NCBI GenBank assembly: GCA_945980015.1
Contig: CAMFQI010000038.1
Location: 1-8,055 of the forward strand
Direction: 5' to 3'
Length of the DNA stretch: 8,055 bases
Source: an uncultured Eubacterium sp.
GTDB lineage: Bacteria; Bacillota; Clostridia; Oscillospirales; Acutalibacteraceae
A program made the position numbers and the translations under genes. Numbering within the stretch: position 1 is the first letter of the stretch; every line of letters starts with the position of its first letter. Positions 7,182-8,055 of this stretch are shown here, one piece after another. Under the pieces are notes generated by a model. It saw only the letters and a list, made by a program, of their open reading frames with translations, did not search any database and was not told the DNA's origin.

Positions 7182-8055
7182 TTACGAATTATTCCAAATT
7201 TCGAGCTCTTTTTCGGTAATTTCCATATCTTCCATTCCAAGACTGTGCATAAGCTCCTTTGCACCGTTGTAGCCCATTTTCTTTTGACGGTTGTTCATAG
7301 CGGCAGTCTCAACAATAACCGCTAAATTACGTCCCGGCGTTATAGGAACGCAAATTATCGGCACCTTAACGTCAAGTATTCTTACATACTCATTGTCGAT
7401 TCCGAGCCTGTCGTAAGCCTTTGTCGCATCCCAAGCCTCGAACTGAATAACCATATCAATCTTTTCTTTCGGCTTAACCGCACCCATACCGAAAATTCGC
7501 CTTGCGTTGATAATTCCGATACCTCTTACCTCGATGAAGTGACGTATATTACTCGGCGACGAGCCCTCAAGCGTATTGTCGCTGACCTTTCGTATTTCAA
7601 CAGCATCGTCGGCAATCAGTCGGTGACCTCTCTTAATAAGCTCAATAGCCGTTTCACTCTTACCCGCACCGCTTTCGCCGACAATGAGTATACCCTCACC
7701 GTAAACCTCAACAAAAACGCCGTGCCTCGTTATCCTCGGAGCAAGCTCACGGTTAAGAAACGCAATTAATGATGCCAAAAACGCCGATGTTTCCTGCTTC
7801 GTTTTAAGAAGCGGAACGCCGTATTCCTCGCAGGCGTCGACAAAGTAATCGGGAATATCAAGTCCTCTTGTTACGACTGCGGCGGCAGGATGTTGTTCAA
7901 GCCAATAGCCGAGCGCCATTTGCCTTTCGCCGTCGGACATATTGAGCAAAAAGCCAAACTCCGTCCAACCTAAAATCTGTATTCTAAGCGGGTCAAAATA
8001 ATCCGTATAGCCCGTCAAAACAATGCCCGGTCGGTTAACCTCACTAGTTGTAATT
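7182..8055 (-). CDS. hprK: HPr kinase/phosphorylase, 5' end cut by the window
   Basis: HprK phosphorylates HPr (and Crh) on Ser46 when glycolytic intermediates are abundant and removes the phosphate when they are scarce. It sets CcpA-dependent carbon catabolite repression in Gram-positive bacteria. The frame stays open to the window edge, giving 290 visible residues that begin ITTSEVNRPG, a conserved N-terminal block. Compared with B. subtilis HprK, about 27 residues are missing, so the real start lies beyond 8055. The TTG at 8016-8018 is an internal leucine codon. Numbered from the first visible residue, the conserved histidine is H111 and the Walker A motif is GESGAGKS (126-133). The catalytic aspartate pair is D149-D150 in HRLIADD, the family signature with RGIGIINARRIFGMGAV ends at 193, and PGRNLAVI is at 240-247. 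The C-terminus has the usual MGYNGAKE helix. Stop TAA at 7182-7184. No HPr gene is in view. Confidence 0.97.
   Translation of the reverse strand, partial: ITTSEVNRPGIVLTGYTDYFDPLRIQILGWTEFGFLLNMSDGERQMALGYWLEQHPAAAVVTRGLDIPDYFVDACEEYGVPLLKTKQETSAFLASLIAFLNRELAPRITRHGVFVEVYGEGILIVGESGAGKSETAIELIKRGHRLIADDAVEIRKVSDNTLEGSSPSNIRHFIEVRGIGIINARRIFGMGAVKPKEKIDMVIQFEAWDATKAYDRLGIDNEYVRILDVKVPIICVPITPGRNLAVIVETAAMNNRQKKMGYNGAKELMHSLGMEDMEITEKELEIWNNS

Larger units (their letters stand above)
69..8055 (-). other. Probable single operon hprK-glcK-murB-rapZ-whiA-dnaE
   Basis: All six genes share one strand and are separated by only 22, 27, 11, 9 and 3 bases. No gap can hold a promoter plus a terminator, and I found no stable hairpin followed by a T-run. 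Ribosome sites sit in the gaps or in the upstream coding ends, which suggests translational coupling. The promoter lies beyond 8055 and the 3' end lies past the adapter junction, so the operon may be longer on both sides. Promoters inside coding sequence cannot be excluded. Confidence 0.75.

Overview
This window is a tightly packed block of housekeeping genes, all on the minus strand, from a member of the Bacillota. The gene set points to Clostridia, possibly Oscillospirales/Ruminococcaceae-like: HPr kinase, a CxCGxxGC-type ROK glucokinase, rapZ next to whiA, and a DnaE polymerase with an intact PHP domain. The genus cannot be fixed from this sequence. GC content by hand count is roughly 45-47% in murB and whiA and lower in rapZ.

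In transcription order (right to left) the layout is hprK (5' end lost beyond position 8055), a ROK-family glucokinase, murB, rapZ, whiA and dnaE. The gaps are 22, 27, 11, 9 and 3 bases, so there is no intergenic stretch of any size and no room for internal terminators. Shine-Dalgarno sequences sit in the gaps or inside the end of the upstream gene. Two of them overlap the upstream stop codon, and that of dnaE lies wholly within whiA. The block therefore looks like one operon with translational coupling. Its promoter lies upstream of position 8055 and its end lies past position 46; neither is visible.

By function, the block couples carbon status (HprK acting on HPr/Crh, glucokinase making glucose-6-phosphate) to peptidoglycan precursor supply (MurB, and RapZ, which controls amino-sugar synthesis in other bacteria). 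It also carries a division-linked DNA-binding protein (WhiA) and a replicative polymerase (DnaE). The cluster resembles the conserved Gram-positive yvcJ-yvcK-whiA-crh neighbourhood. Here yvcK/glmR is missing from between rapZ and whiA, and no crh/HPr gene lies between whiA and dnaE.

Positions 1-45 are not biological. They match the Illumina Nextera i7 adapter: the end of P7, an 8-base index, the read-2 primer part, and the Tn5 mosaic end. Genomic sequence begins at about position 46. I found no tRNA, rRNA, CRISPR array, insertion sequence, riboswitch or convincing terminator, and no evidence of an undescribed system. The points most worth checking are the adapter, the missing glmR, and the lower GC of rapZ.
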